Positions 1-9,276 of a DNA stretch of 36,843 nt are shown here, in pieces. This DNA is from Candidatus Saccharimonadia bacterium (GTDB lineage: Bacteria; Patescibacteriota; Saccharimonadia; Saccharimonadales; Saccharimonadaceae): positions 1-36,843 of the forward strand of contig JALQVV010000015.1 in the NCBI GenBank assembly GCA_023260255.1, read 5' to 3'. Position numbers and translations under genes: made by a program. Within the stretch, counting starts at the first letter, position 1. Each line of letters starts with the position of its first letter. The notes under the pieces were generated by a model. It saw only the letters and a list, made by a program, of their open reading frames with translations, was not told the origin of the DNA and searched no databases.

Positions 1-1232
1 GCCGGTGTAATCACACCATCGGCCAATGCGTTCGAGTAATAAATTGGCTTAAAGCTTGAACCCGGCTGCCGCAGCGCTGTCGTAATATTCACTTTGCCAA
101 ACTGCTCATTATTCCAATCATAACTACCAACCAGCCCGCGAACCTCGCCTGTTGTTGGGTCGATGGCAACGGCCGCTACATTGCTTCCCTTATTGCGTTG
201 AATGGTTGGCATATTTGCACTGATTGCTGATTGCAACTGACCCTGCACATTTGCATCCAGCGTTGTTGTAACCTGGTAACCACTACGAGCGACTGTTTCC
301 TCACCGTATTTTTTATATAGTTCATCGAGCACCATTTCGGCAAAATGCGGTGCAATACTGTTGTTAATGGGTGACTTTGGCGGCTGATAGGCTAATTGCT
401 CTGCGAGTGCCGATTGCTTTTCCGCCTCCGTAATGTAACCATTCGTAACCATACGAGTCAGCACCGTTGTCTGGCGCTCCTTTGCGTACTCTGCGTTACC
501 ACTCACCGGAGAATAAACACTTGGTGCCGGCAATACACCAATCAACATCGCGGCTTGGGCCAGATCTAATTTGTCTGGCGTCGTACCAAAATACGTCTGC
601 GCCGCATCCTGAATACCAAATGCGTTTTCACCAAAATAGACTGAGTTCAGATACATTTCCAGAATCTGATCTTTGGAATACGTGTTCTCGATTGCCACTG
701 CAATTGAAAATGCCTGATATTGCCTGAGGAAACTTCGATCGCTCGAAAGAACAGTAATTTTGGCCAGCTGCTGCGTAATGGTTGAGCCACCGAAACTTCC
801 GCCTCCGCTAATCAGGTATCCGTATACCGCACGAAGCGTGCTGAAAATCGAAAAGCCACCGTGATTATAAAAATCTTTATCCTCGCTGGCAATCAAGGCA
901 TCTTTAACCGGTTTGGAGATCTTGTCCAGCGTTAACAAGTCATGATGCTCTGCCCGTCCGCTACTATATACTTCTGTTTTGCCATCGTTTGCATACAGGA
1001 CGATACCCGTATTGTTGCGGTTCATCAGCCGATTTTGATCTGCAATATCCCTTGCGAAGTAAAAGTAGGTTGCCAGTGGTAAAATAATCAAAAAAGCGAG
1101 GATTGGGCCGCCAATCACCAACAGGCGTTTTTTCCAGCTCAGCTTGCGCCACCAACGGAACCTGTGCTTAACCTGCCGCTTCACTTGTTGTGCCGGTGTT
1201 ACGCGTCGTGTGTATTTTCCTTGACGTCGCAT
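1..1232 (-). CDS. Class A penicillin-binding protein (PBP1A-like), C-terminus outside window
   Basis: Bifunctional cell-wall enzyme: an N-terminal GT51 glycosyltransferase polymerises lipid II and a C-terminal transpeptidase cross-links the glycan outside the membrane. The ORF track misses it because it runs off the left edge; I translated it from the sequence. It has a basic cytoplasmic start (MRRQGKYTRR), one membrane anchor around residues 40-60, the GT51 motif EDKDFYNHGG with the catalytic Glu, GGSTITQQLAK, and a later PGSSFKP that supplies the transpeptidase Ser-x-x-Lys. The last visible residues lie just after that motif, so about 410 codons are present and the rest of the transpeptidase is missing. 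The start is set by a TATAAT box ending 7 nt before the ATG with no Shine-Dalgarno. It is divergent from the ABC exporter. The family call is firm; the exact paralogue is not known. Confidence 0.95.
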   Translation of the reverse strand, partial: MRRQGKYTRRVTPAQQVKRQVKHRFRWWRKLSWKKRLLVIGGPILAFLIILPLATYFYFARDIADQNRLMNRNNTGIVLYANDGKTEVYSSGRAEHHDLLTLDKISKPVKDALIASEDKDFYNHGGFSIFSTLRAVYGYLISGGGSFGGSTITQQLAKITVLSSDRSFLRQYQAFSIAVAIENTYSKDQILEMYLNSVYFGENAFGIQDAAQTYFGTTPDKLDLAQAAMLIGVLPAPSVYSPVSGNAEYAKERQTTVLTRMVTNGYITEAEKQSALAEQLAYQPPKSPINNSIAPHFAEMVLDELYKKYGEETVARSGYQVTTTLDANVQGQLQSAISANMPTIQRNKGSNVAAVAIDPTTGEVRGLVGSYDWNNEQFGKVNITTALRQPGSSFKPIYYSNALADGVITP

Positions 1233-1239
1233 TTGCTCT

Positions 1240-1245
1240 ATTATA
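1240..1245 (-). promoter_or_regulatory. -10 box of PBP1A, leaderless arrangement
   Basis: TATAAT followed by 7 nt (AGAGCAA) and then the ATG, so the expected transcription start falls at or next to the start codon. Confidence 0.6.
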
Positions 1246-1316
1246 CCAGTTTTCTGGGTTTGAGTCTTGCAACCACAATCAAAAACTGCCAGAATAGCCC
1301 TGTATACGGAGGGTAT

Positions 1317-2210
1317 ATGACAGTAATCATCGAAACGAAAAAATTGACGAAAAAATATGGCTCAAAAGCTGCCCTCGACAGCCTCGACCTGACGGTAAAT
1401 AAAGGAGAGGTCCTTGGTTATCTTGGACCAAATGGTGCCGGCAAAACCACGACTATACGACTACTCTTGGGCTTGACTCATCCTTCTGACGGTAGCGCGA
1501 CTATCTTTGGTGAAGACGCAACTCGACACGCGGCCGATATACACAAACGTATCGCCTACGTACCTGGTGAAACCAATCTCTGGCCATCCCTCAGTGGGGC
1601 CGAAACATTAAAATTCCTTGCTAATCTTCATGGATCTATCGACGAAGCCTACCAGAAAGAACTTATTAAAAAATTTGATTTTGATCCGAACAAAAAAGTC
1701 CGCACATACTCAAAAGGTAACCGTCAAAAAATTGCCCTCATCGCGGCATTTGCAACGCGCGCCGACTTGCTGATTTTTGACGAACCAACAAGCGGGCTTG
1801 ACCCCGTAATGGCAAAGATATTCCGCGACGAAGTACTGGCTGCAAAAAAGAATGGCCAAACCGTCTTTTTGTCGTCACATATTCTCGAAGAAGTCGAGGA
1901 ACTGTGTGACCGTATTGCCGTACTTCGTGCTGGCAAACTTGTCGAACTAGGCACTCTTGATGAACTACGTCACTTTTCGGCTGTCACTGTTGAAGCCACA
2001 TTCACCGGCAAACCACCAAGTGTGTCTGGTATTAAAGGTGTCTCTAATATTGAAATTCATGATCATTTTCTCCGATGTAATATCACTGGTTCAATTGATG
2101 AATTGCTTACTGTTATTAGCAAGGCAAAACCAGTCAGCTTTCTCAGCCGCAAACCCTCGCTCGAAGAACTTTTCCTTGCCATTTACAAAACACCTTCCGG
2201 AGAAAAGTAA
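1317..2210 (+). CDS. ABC transporter ATP-binding protein
   Basis: Cytoplasmic ATPase of an ABC-2 type exporter. Visible motifs are Walker A GPNGAGKT (residues 37-44), an ABC signature variant YSKGNRQK (131-138), Walker B LLIFDEPTSGLDP (from 151) and the switch His in FLSSHILEE (188). The ORF track starts at 1164, but a GGAGGG sequence just before the ATG at 1317 gives a normal 297-aa protein beginning MTVIIETKK; the upstream extension resembles no part of the family and overlaps the divergent PBP gene. The stop codon overlaps the next start (TAATG), so ATPase and permease are translationally coupled. The C-terminal 90 residues are the accessory domain common in this family. The substrate cannot be read from sequence; drug or peptide export is typical. 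Confidence 0.95.
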   Translation: MTVIIETKKLTKKYGSKAALDSLDLTVNKGEVLGYLGPNGAGKTTTIRLLLGLTHPSDGSATIFGEDATRHAADIHKRIAYVPGETNLWPSLSGAETLKFLANLHGSIDEAYQKELIKKFDFDPNKKVRTYSKGNRQKIALIAAFATRADLLIFDEPTSGLDPVMAKIFRDEVLAAKKNGQTVFLSSHILEEVEELCDRIAVLRAGKLVELGTLDELRHFSAVTVEATFTGKPPSVSGIKGVSNIEIHDHFLRCNITGSIDELLTVISKAKPVSFLSRKPSLEELFLAIYKTPSGEK

Positions 2211-3835
2211 TGGCTAAACGGACATTTTCACCAAGTCGTGCGATGAGGCGTTTCGGCTTTCGCCAAACAATCCGTGGAGCTCTCATTATTGGTGTGCTCA
2301 GCGGTCTCATGATGGGAGCTCAGGGTGCTGCATACGCCGCCGCTTATCCCAACCAGAAAGATCGTGATGCGTTTGTTACCTCGCTTTCAAGCGTTCCCGC
2401 TCTTGGCTTCATGGCTGGTGAGGCAAAAAATGCACTGCTTCCCGCCAGCTACTCAATATATAAATCCATTGCGCTGACCACGCTTCTCGCTGCCATTTGG
2501 GGACTTATGACAACAACTCGTCTCCTTCGCGGGCAGGAAGAAGACGGGCGGTTAGAACCCATCCTTGCTGGACGGACAACAAAGATGGCAGCCTCTCTGC
2601 ACATACTGATCGGCTACGGGTATTCGTTTGTGATTGCCATAGTCATTTCATGGGCTGCAATTGCTGCATTAGGTCTTGATCCTCAAGTCGATCTATCGAT
2701 TGGCCATGCAGGACTCCTCAGTCTCGGTGTTTTCTTGCCGGGCTTGTTCTTTGCCAGCCTTGGTGTCCTTACCAGCCAGCTTGCCCTCACACGAGGGAGG
2801 GCACTTGCCTATGGCCTGGGCGTGCTCCTGTTTTTATTCACTCTCCGAGGCGCCGCTAATAGTATTACTGATTGGAATGGCTGGAAACATTTCAGCCCGT
2901 TTGGCTGGACTGACCTTCTGAATCCCGTGCTCGACCCACAGCTTATATGGATACTTCCAACACTTGCCTTCACCATCATTGTCATACCGCTTGCTCTGTT
3001 CTTTGCAAAACAACGCGATCTGGGTGAAAGCGTGTTACCAGAATCCCAGTTTGCTCGCTCCCATTTCTACCTACTCGGATCAGATTTTGGCTACAGCATA
3101 CGTCAAAATATCTGGCCATTCATATGGTGGACACTTGGTGCAATTGCTTACGCCGGCCTTCTTTCATCTATTGCAAAAGTAGGTGCCGACGCACTTTCCA
3201 GCTCCCCCGCTTTTGTAAAAATTGTCAGTACACTTGGTGGTAATCACGATGACATCGTCATTTCGTTTCTCGGACTTGGTGGCATGTTCACAGCATTAAT
3301 ACTCCTCGTTATGTCGGCAGTTTCTATCGGTAGCATTCGCCGTCAAGAAGCAAAAGGCTACCTGGATACTATTTTGGTCCAGCCAATTCACCGAAGCGCA
3401 TGGTTGACCAAACGACTCATTATTCTTGCGGTCATGGTTCTTGCTATATCGCTGATTGCCAGCTATACCATATGGCAAATTGCAGAGAATACGGGTGTTT
3501 CGTTGGATCTTTGGATCATTTTGCAAAATGGCACCACGCTCGTTGGGAGCGTCCTCCTGCTTATTGGTGCCGGCGCATTACTTTATGGTGTGCTCCCCCG
3601 ACTCGCCGCCATTGTTATGTATGTTGCAATTGTTTGGGGATTCGTCGTTGACGTACTCAAATCGTTCTTAACACTCGACGATTCCATCGATAAAACATCG
3701 CTTTTGCACTACGCAACATTTACACCCACAAAAACACCCGACTGGGAAACATTTACATGGCTTTTAGGTATAGGTATATTTCTCGCAGCACTCGGCGTCT
3801 GGCGTTTTGCCAAACGTGACATTGTTAACGAATAA
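2210..3835 (+). CDS. ABC-2-like exporter permease, about 12 TM segments
   Basis: Membrane partner of the ATPase directly upstream. The 541-aa protein is hydrophobic throughout, with roughly twelve membrane spans in two halves; each half has a long loop carrying RRQEAKGYLDTILV-type or LRGQEEDGRLEPIL-type sequence. These duplicated R(R/G)QEE/A-G-LE/DxIL motifs resemble the coupling regions of the large actinobacterial antibiotic-exporter permeases, which are double-length ABC-2 proteins. The ATG shares its A with the ATPase stop codon. The gene meets the MMPL gene tail to tail with no bases between the two stop codons. The substrate is not known. Confidence 0.85.
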   Translation: MAKRTFSPSRAMRRFGFRQTIRGALIIGVLSGLMMGAQGAAYAAAYPNQKDRDAFVTSLSSVPALGFMAGEAKNALLPASYSIYKSIALTTLLAAIWGLMTTTRLLRGQEEDGRLEPILAGRTTKMAASLHILIGYGYSFVIAIVISWAAIAALGLDPQVDLSIGHAGLLSLGVFLPGLFFASLGVLTSQLALTRGRALAYGLGVLLFLFTLRGAANSITDWNGWKHFSPFGWTDLLNPVLDPQLIWILPTLAFTIIVIPLALFFAKQRDLGESVLPESQFARSHFYLLGSDFGYSIRQNIWPFIWWTLGAIAYAGLLSSIAKVGADALSSSPAFVKIVSTLGGNHDDIVISFLGLGGMFTALILLVMSAVSIGSIRRQEAKGYLDTILVQPIHRSAWLTKRLIILAVMVLAISLIASYTIWQIAENTGVSLDLWIILQNGTTLVGSVLLLIGAGALLYGVLPRLAAIVMYVAIVWGFVVDVLKSFLTLDDSIDKTSLLHYATFTPTKTPDWETFTWLLGIGIFLAALGVWRFAKRDIVNE

Positions 3836-6235
3836 TTACTTTTCCGCGTCTTCGCCTTCAATAGAAAGATGCGGCAGCAGACGGTCAAGCCAGCCCGGCA
3901 ACCACCATGCAGCTTTGTCGAGAAGTGTCATAACGGCAGGCACAAGTGTCAGACGGACGATAAAAGCATCAATGAATATTCCGACCGCCAGTCCAAAACC
4001 AATCGTTTGAATCGTTGCATCATGATTGCCAACAAACCCAGCGAAGATTGCGACCATGATAAATGCTGCGGCAACAACAACCTTGCTGGCATGTGCAAAT
4101 CCCCGGCGTACCGACCGCAGTGGCTCACCCGTTTCCTGATAGGCCTCATGCATACTTGTCACCAGGAAAAACTCATAGTCCATTGCTAGCCCAAACATGA
4201 TCCCGATTGTAATAATCGGCAAGAAACTAATGATTGGCCCAGGCGCTTCCGCAATGCCGAACCAACCCCACTGAAAGACCATGACGATCGCGCCAAACAT
4301 TGCCAAAACTGATAGCAAGAATCCAAGCGTTGCTTTGAGCGGCACCAGAATCGATCGAAACGCAACAATCAAGATAATAAACGACAGGCCAACCACAACG
4401 GCAAGATAAACAGGTAATGCATTAGAGAGTTTAGTGTTGATGTCTGTCTGTAGGGCGGTGGATCCTGTGACCAATAGTGAAATTGATGAGCTGCCTGTAA
4501 GATCTTGTTTCTCCGACGGATCACGCAGGTGATTGATGAGATCGATCGTCGCTTGGTCAGATGGGCCGGAATTTGGAATCACCTGTATCAACCCCGCCGT
4601 GCCGTTATCAGTCGCTGCAGCAGGGAGTGCTGTCTTGACATTAACTTGACCAGCAATTTTGTCGGCAACTTTTTTCAGCTGGACCAGTTTGGCGTATTGG
4701 GCGACCGTCTGATCGATCTTGGCAAGCGCTGCGGCTTTCTGCTGCTCGCCCTGTTGTTGTGCTGCGGCTATTTCTGCCTGAAGTGCAGCCGCCTGCTCTG
4801 GCGTTTGTACTTGAGCAGCCTTTTGTTCAAACTGTGCCTGCTGCGCAGCCTGCGCCGCTGCAGCTTGTTTATTAAATTCCTGCATAGCTTGCTCGCGTAC
4901 TGCAGCGCGATCCGTGTCACTCACCGCCGGCAATCCTTCGGCAACCACGAGGAGTGGACCATTAAATCCTGGACCAAAACCTTTGGCGAGGAGATCATAA
5001 GCCTTACGTTCCGTTGATGACTTGGCCGCATATTCATCAGTTGGTAACGCAAGGTGTAAATGCTGTGCCGGCCAGGCAATAAATCCAATAACAATCACAC
5101 TGATGAGCAGAATAGCAATGGGGAATTTAGTAATGAAAACTCCCCAGCGATACCATACCGTCGTGCGTTTGGCATGGTGATCCTCGTGCGCGCCTTTCTT
5201 TTGTGCGGCAACCACCGCCTTACGCTCCTTGGGTGAAAAAACGAAACGTCCAACCAGCCGAAGCATTGCAGGGATCAATGTGATCGCAACAAGTGCGGCA
5301 ACCGCAATAGCTGCAGCAGCTGCAAGTCCCATCGTTGTCATGAAAGGAATTTGCACTACCGTCAGTGCAGCAAGTGCAATAATAACCGTTGCAGCCGCAA
5401 AAACAACAGCATTACCAGCGGTCCCAATTGCTCGTGCCGCGGCATCTCCGTAGTTATAACCTTCGTGAACGTATGTTCGATAACGATTAATGATGAAGAG
5501 TGAGTAATCAATACCAACTGCAAGTCCCAACATCACGGCCAGCACCGGCGTCGTTGAACTGATCGTGATAACCTGACTCAGCGAAAACAATCCCGTCATA
5601 CTCACACCCACCGCAACCAATGCAGTCACAAGTGGCATCCCTGCCGCTACAAGTGATCCAAGCGTTACCGCAAGAACGATGAGTGCAATCACCAATCCCC
5701 CGATTTCACCGACACCGACAATATCGCTTGGTGCCCGCTGTACAACATCGCCGCCCATTTCAACTTGCAAGCCATCCTTGCGTGCATCATCAACCACGTC
5801 CGTAATCGAATGAATCAATGAATCACTGACATTACCCGTACCGTTCTTCAACTGTACTTGCGTATAGGCGATTGTTTTGTCTTCTGATACGGCTTTTGTA
5901 TTTGCTATCGGATCAACAACTTGGGACACACCATCAATTTTTGAAAGTGCGGTAGTGGTGTCAGTGATTGTTTGCTTGTAATCATCGATCGTTTTACCAT
6001 TTGACGTGGCAAATACGACGCGCGCCGAACCCTTACCTGCACTGGGGAATAATTCCGACATACGATCTAGGGCTTTCTGTGCCTCTGTGCCTGGAATCGA
6101 AATTGCCGAACTTGTGGGTTTGATAAACTGCGACGCAGTAAATCCGAGGATAGCGAGGATAACCACCCAAACCCCAATGATCACAAATGGATTCCTGAAG
6201 GCAAACGCGCCCAGTTGATGTAATTTCCGACCCAT
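3836..6235 (-). CDS. MMPL-family RND transporter
   Basis: Inner-membrane transporter of the MMPL/RND superfamily, which exports lipids or hydrophobic compounds using the proton gradient. Its 799 aa show the two-fold RND layout: TM1 near residue 20, a first periplasmic loop with SIPGTEAQKAL, a TM2-6 block with GLAVGIDYSLFIINRYR, a second large loop, then TM7-12 with GIMFGLAMDYEFFLVTSMHE. The paired GxxxGxxYDxFxxxR-type segments are typical of MMPL proteins. The second loop contains an Ala/Gln-rich helical insert (about residues 435-510) that is probably a coiled coil. The start is supported by GGAGGA 5 nt upstream, with a TATACT box further up. Its 3' end abuts the ABC permease. The transported substrate is not inferable. 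Confidence 0.93.
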   Translation of the reverse strand: MGRKLHQLGAFAFRNPFVIIGVWVVILAILGFTASQFIKPTSSAISIPGTEAQKALDRMSELFPSAGKGSARVVFATSNGKTIDDYKQTITDTTTALSKIDGVSQVVDPIANTKAVSEDKTIAYTQVQLKNGTGNVSDSLIHSITDVVDDARKDGLQVEMGGDVVQRAPSDIVGVGEIGGLVIALIVLAVTLGSLVAAGMPLVTALVAVGVSMTGLFSLSQVITISSTTPVLAVMLGLAVGIDYSLFIINRYRTYVHEGYNYGDAAARAIGTAGNAVVFAAATVIIALAALTVVQIPFMTTMGLAAAAAIAVAALVAITLIPAMLRLVGRFVFSPKERKAVVAAQKKGAHEDHHAKRTTVWYRWGVFITKFPIAILLISVIVIGFIAWPAQHLHLALPTDEYAAKSSTERKAYDLLAKGFGPGFNGPLLVVAEGLPAVSDTDRAAVREQAMQEFNKQAAAAQAAQQAQFEQKAAQVQTPEQAAALQAEIAAAQQQGEQQKAAALAKIDQTVAQYAKLVQLKKVADKIAGQVNVKTALPAAATDNGTAGLIQVIPNSGPSDQATIDLINHLRDPSEKQDLTGSSSISLLVTGSTALQTDINTKLSNALPVYLAVVVGLSFIILIVAFRSILVPLKATLGFLLSVLAMFGAIVMVFQWGWFGIAEAPGPIISFLPIITIGIMFGLAMDYEFFLVTSMHEAYQETGEPLRSVRRGFAHASKVVVAAAFIMVAIFAGFVGNHDATIQTIGFGLAVGIFIDAFIVRLTLVPAVMTLLDKAAWWLPGWLDRLLPHLSIEGEDAEK

Positions 6236-6343
6236 ACTTCCTCCACTTAAATTACTATCTAGTATAGCGCAGTTGGAGCATAATTATTCTCTCCTCGTCT
6301 CAGCAAGCGCCACTCGTTTCTGAAACCAGATTTTATTATTGGC

Positions 6344-6826
6344 TTACTTTAGCGCCGGCCGCTCCATCATGGCATGAGTGATTGCTGCCGCAAGCGCATC
6401 GGCACAATCGTCTGGTTTTGGCACTTCGCTCAGACCAAGTTGTAGCCGCACCATTTCTTGCATCTGTTTTTTATCGGCTTTACCATAGCCAGTTAATGTC
6501 TGTTTGATTTGCTGTGGCGTATATTCATGAATCGGCAGCCTCGCCCGTCGACCGGTCAGCATCGCAACACCACGCGCTTGCGCCACACTTATGGCAGTCG
6601 TCACATTCTGGGAAAAGAATAGTTTTTCGATCGACATTGATTCTGGATTCGTTTCGGCAATGATTTCAGTTAGACCATCAAATATTTCTTCCAACCGCTC
6701 GTCAATTGGCGTGTGCGCCGGCGTTGTAATCACGCCTGCGGTCACTAGCTTGAATTTATCCTTATGGACATCAACAACACCAAATCCTAGAATACCCGTA
6801 CCCGGATCAATCCCAATTATTCTCAT
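6344..6826 (-). CDS. ruvC: Holliday junction resolvase RuvC
   Basis: Endonuclease that resolves Holliday junctions with RuvAB. The 160-aa length matches the family, and the four acidic catalytic residues can be placed: D7 (GIDPGTGILGFG), E67 (SIEKLFF), D140 and D143 (DDCADALAAAITH). The ORF track start at 6844 adds MRYNKV; I prefer the ATG at 6826 because MRIIGIDPG is the usual N-terminus and a TACAAT box lies 6 nt before it. The gene stands alone here, whereas many bacteria group it with ruvA/ruvB; yebC, a frequent ruvC neighbour, is 5 kb away. Confidence 0.97.
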   Translation of the reverse strand: MRIIGIDPGTGILGFGVVDVHKDKFKLVTAGVITTPAHTPIDERLEEIFDGLTEIIAETNPESMSIEKLFFSQNVTTAISVAQARGVAMLTGRRARLPIHEYTPQQIKQTLTGYGKADKKQMQEMVRLQLGLSEVPKPDDCADALAAAITHAMMERPALK

Positions 6827-6832
6827 AACCTT

Positions 6833-6838
6833 ATTGTA
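6833..6838 (-). promoter_or_regulatory. -10 box of ruvC, leaderless arrangement
   Basis: TACAAT, then AAGGTT, then ATG. The 6-nt distance suggests a leaderless transcript, although the AAGG could serve as a weak ribosome site if transcription starts further upstream. Confidence 0.5.
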
Positions 6839-6885
6839 CCGCAATCGTGGATAGCAAGACGTGAGACTTGCTTTTAGGGGATGGG

Positions 6886-6936
6886 AATCTTATCTCGAAT
6901 TTACCTCGAGATAAGATTGGAAGAGTGAACCCTTCC
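6886..6936. terminator. Tandem inverted repeats downstream of the flavin operon
   Basis: A perfect 13-bp inverted repeat (AATCTTATCTCGA with a 7-nt loop, 6886-6918) is followed by a weaker GGAAG/CTTCC hairpin up to about 6936. Both lie between the stop of the RnfD-like gene and the ruvC promoter. There is no T tract after the large stem on either strand, so it may be a terminator acting with the second hairpin, an mRNA 3'-end protector, or an operator. Confidence 0.5.
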
Positions 6937-6943
6937 TTTATAA

Positions 6944-8404
6944 TTAATAGCCGCTAAATTCGTCGACTTTTATGTGCTTAATGCCAAGGGAACGGACCAT
7001 TTGTCGTACATTCATTACCATTGCCGGCGGCCCAGAAATATAAACGATCGGCTGCTTGGCAACATCAATCAGCTCACGCAAAACAGCAGTCGTAATCACT
7101 CCTTGCTCATGTCTCCATTCAGGATCGGGTAGTGTGGCGTTGTCCTGTGACACGACTACAACATCGACCGTATGTTGTTTTAGTATGTCGACAAAACTCA
7201 ATTCATCGCTATTATTGACAGCGTAGATAAGCCGTATCGGCCGGTCCGCATTCATAGCAAAACTCACGTAGGGCGTCACACCAATCCCGCCCGCAATACA
7301 GACAACCGGTACCTGTGGATCATTTGGCAATACAAAATCGCCCCCGATCCGGGTCGCGTACACGGTGCTTCCCGTTTTTAAATTCATCAGCGCTCGTTTA
7401 AAACTACTCGGTTTTGCCGGTAATTTCGTTCCAATGCTTATCTGCTCATCGCCAGGATTGCCAACAATACTAAATACGCGCCGCTGCCCGCGGCTATCGG
7501 GCTGAGCATGCGGGAGCGTTAGTTCCATATATTGCCCTGATTCAAAAGCGAGTTTTTGTGTATCAAATAGTACTTCGTACACCGATTCGTTCAATTGCTT
7601 TTTGCCAACATATCGCAGTTTGATCGCCCGCCTTTGTCCAAACCACCAGCCGATAAGATTGCCGATGACGAGTGCAAGCGCTGGCGTCATTGTGATGCGG
7701 CCATAGTGTAGCGGCACCGTCATTAAGATGCCGACAATCGTCGCTTCGACATATTGCTGCCATGCACGCGGGGGTAGTGTCAGTGGTTCGCTAAGCATAA
7801 TCGCGCCAATGAATAGTAGCGGCCATGATACAAGTGCCGTTACGGGGTCCGTCCCTTGTATAAACAACGATGCCATTGCCACAATGACAAACAGAAGACT
7901 CACATACTGTTTTTTGGTTCTTTGCAGAATCAGAATACCGGCAATGATCGTGATCGGTATCATACCTGGTGTTGCTACCCACCAGCCGGCATAGCCCAGT
8001 CCACTAATGCTCGCAATGACAATAGCAATTGCAGCTGGGTTAAATACATGGCGACCACGTACTACCAGTACGTATTTTGATGCCATGGCAATCGCTGCGA
8101 TCAACCCCAGTTTGACAAAACCGAGCACTGACTCTGGTGGCACGAACAACAGCGACAAGATGATGCCGGTGATTAATGCCGATTCACTATGCGGCCGAAC
8201 GCCGAATAACCATCCGAACAAATGATTGGTACCATAGGCAATACCCACGCTTATTGCTATCGAGCCCAAAAATCCAATCGGCGAGTAGGGTACATTACCC
8301 GCAAACATAAGCAGGAGTGCCATGCCCGCAAGGGCAATCAAACAATAGAGCACTAGCCGATACATTGTGATGCGACCTAATTGTTCGTCAAGCCAGCCAG
8401 TCAT
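6944..8404 (-). CDS. RnfD/NqrB-like membrane domain fused to ferredoxin-NADP reductase-like module
   Basis: Membrane redox protein of 486 aa. The first 265 residues hold about nine membrane spans resembling the RnfD/NqrB family, including GRHVFNPAAIAIV, which recalls the conserved NPA segment of that family. The second part is a soluble FAD/NAD(P)-binding reductase fold: a flavin-binding stretch RRVFSIVG, then IAGGIGVTPYVSF for pyridine nucleotide, and a C-terminal DEFSGY. It is therefore expected to take electrons from NAD(P)H and pass them across the membrane. Its start overlaps the apbE stop by 4 nt (ATGA), and an FMN-binding extracytoplasmic protein precedes apbE, so the three genes form one electron-transfer operon. 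The final electron acceptor is not known. Confidence 0.88.
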   Translation of the reverse strand: MTGWLDEQLGRITMYRLVLYCLIALAGMALLLMFAGNVPYSPIGFLGSIAISVGIAYGTNHLFGWLFGVRPHSESALITGIILSLLFVPPESVLGFVKLGLIAAIAMASKYVLVVRGRHVFNPAAIAIVIASISGLGYAGWWVATPGMIPITIIAGILILQRTKKQYVSLLFVIVAMASLFIQGTDPVTALVSWPLLFIGAIMLSEPLTLPPRAWQQYVEATIVGILMTVPLHYGRITMTPALALVIGNLIGWWFGQRRAIKLRYVGKKQLNESVYEVLFDTQKLAFESGQYMELTLPHAQPDSRGQRRVFSIVGNPGDEQISIGTKLPAKPSSFKRALMNLKTGSTVYATRIGGDFVLPNDPQVPVVCIAGGIGVTPYVSFAMNADRPIRLIYAVNNSDELSFVDILKQHTVDVVVVSQDNATLPDPEWRHEQGVITTAVLRELIDVAKQPIVYISGPPAMVMNVRQMVRSLGIKHIKVDEFSGY

Positions 8405-9276
8405 ATATATAATTCTCCCACAAAATCCTCGGAACGCTCAATCATTCCGTTGGCATGCAGACGGACATACTGAAACTCCCAACCCGACAGCTCTTTTGCT
8501 GGTACAAAAAAGAGTGCCGTCGCCAGTCCATCTGCAACCATTGTCGACGACGCCATAACCCAAGTTGCCACGATGGATCTCATGGGCAGTCTTCGTTTTG
8601 GATCAACAATATGGTGCCAATCCCCCCACGTCCGGCGGTTCGTTGCCGATGCGCATAAACTTGCATCCCTTAACGGTACCGCGCCAATTACCGTCGATGC
8701 ATCAAATGGATTTTCCAGCCCTACAACTTCCGTGATGCCACGTGTTCGAATATCGCCACTCGCATCAACCACGTATTGTTCATAACCACTACGTTCAAGC
8801 AGTTCGCCGACCAAATCAGCAAGATAGCCCTTACCGGCTGCTCCAAAATCAAGCAATGCAGGACGCGACATTTCAACGGTAAGATCATCCCACTGCATCA
8901 CCTCATCCCATGCCGGTACTTTGCTAATCTGACCCGGCTGTAGCGAATAGGTTTTGTCATACCCCGCCTCACTCAGCAACTGCCCCACAAGCGGCGACAC
9001 CGCTCCATTGGTTGCTCTATAAAGTTCGCGGTAAAAACCGATCAGCTGCAAAGCATCACCTGGAAAGGCATACACGCCGGCTTTAGTCGCCATGCTACTC
9101 ACCAACGAATCATCACGAAACCGTGAATATGTTCGGTCAAAACTATCGATCAATTCACTTATTGCCGTACGTTCGTCAACGTCTAACGCCCGCGCGGTTT
9201 CGATAGACCACTGCGTGCCAATCGCTTCAAACTGCCAGTTATGCGTTGGCTTGTTTTTCGATGTCGGCAATGGCAT
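8401..9276 (-). CDS. apbE: FAD:protein FMN transferase (ApbE)
   Basis: Flavin transferase that moves FMN from FAD onto a Thr or Ser of target proteins outside the cytoplasm. The 291-aa sequence has the ApbE layout: a substrate-side IGTQWSIE near the start, DRTYSRFRDDSLVS, the flavin-site stretch LLDFGAAGKGYLAD (the conserved D-G-x-x-K-G-Y motif reads FGAAGKGYLAD) and DASGDIRTRG, then a WHHIVDPKRRLP motif. No signal peptide is obvious. The start at 9276 is supported by AGGCGGA 8 nt upstream and overlaps the 3' end of the FMN-binding gene by 38 nt; a TTG two codons later is possible. It is coupled by ATGA to the downstream reductase. The likely substrate is the neighbouring FMN-binding protein. 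Confidence 0.95.
   Translation of the reverse strand: MPLPTSKNKPTHNWQFEAIGTQWSIETARALDVDERTAISELIDSFDRTYSRFRDDSLVSSMATKAGVYAFPGDALQLIGFYRELYRATNGAVSPLVGQLLSEAGYDKTYSLQPGQISKVPAWDEVMQWDDLTVEMSRPALLDFGAAGKGYLADLVGELLERSGYEQYVVDASGDIRTRGITEVVGLENPFDASTVIGAVPLRDASLCASATNRRTWGDWHHIVDPKRRLPMRSIVATWVMASSTMVADGLATALFFVPAKELSGWEFQYVRLHANGMIERSEDFVGELYI

Noticed and set aside
467-727. 86-aa plus-strand ORF
   Set aside because: Lies wholly antisense to the well-supported PBP1A gene.
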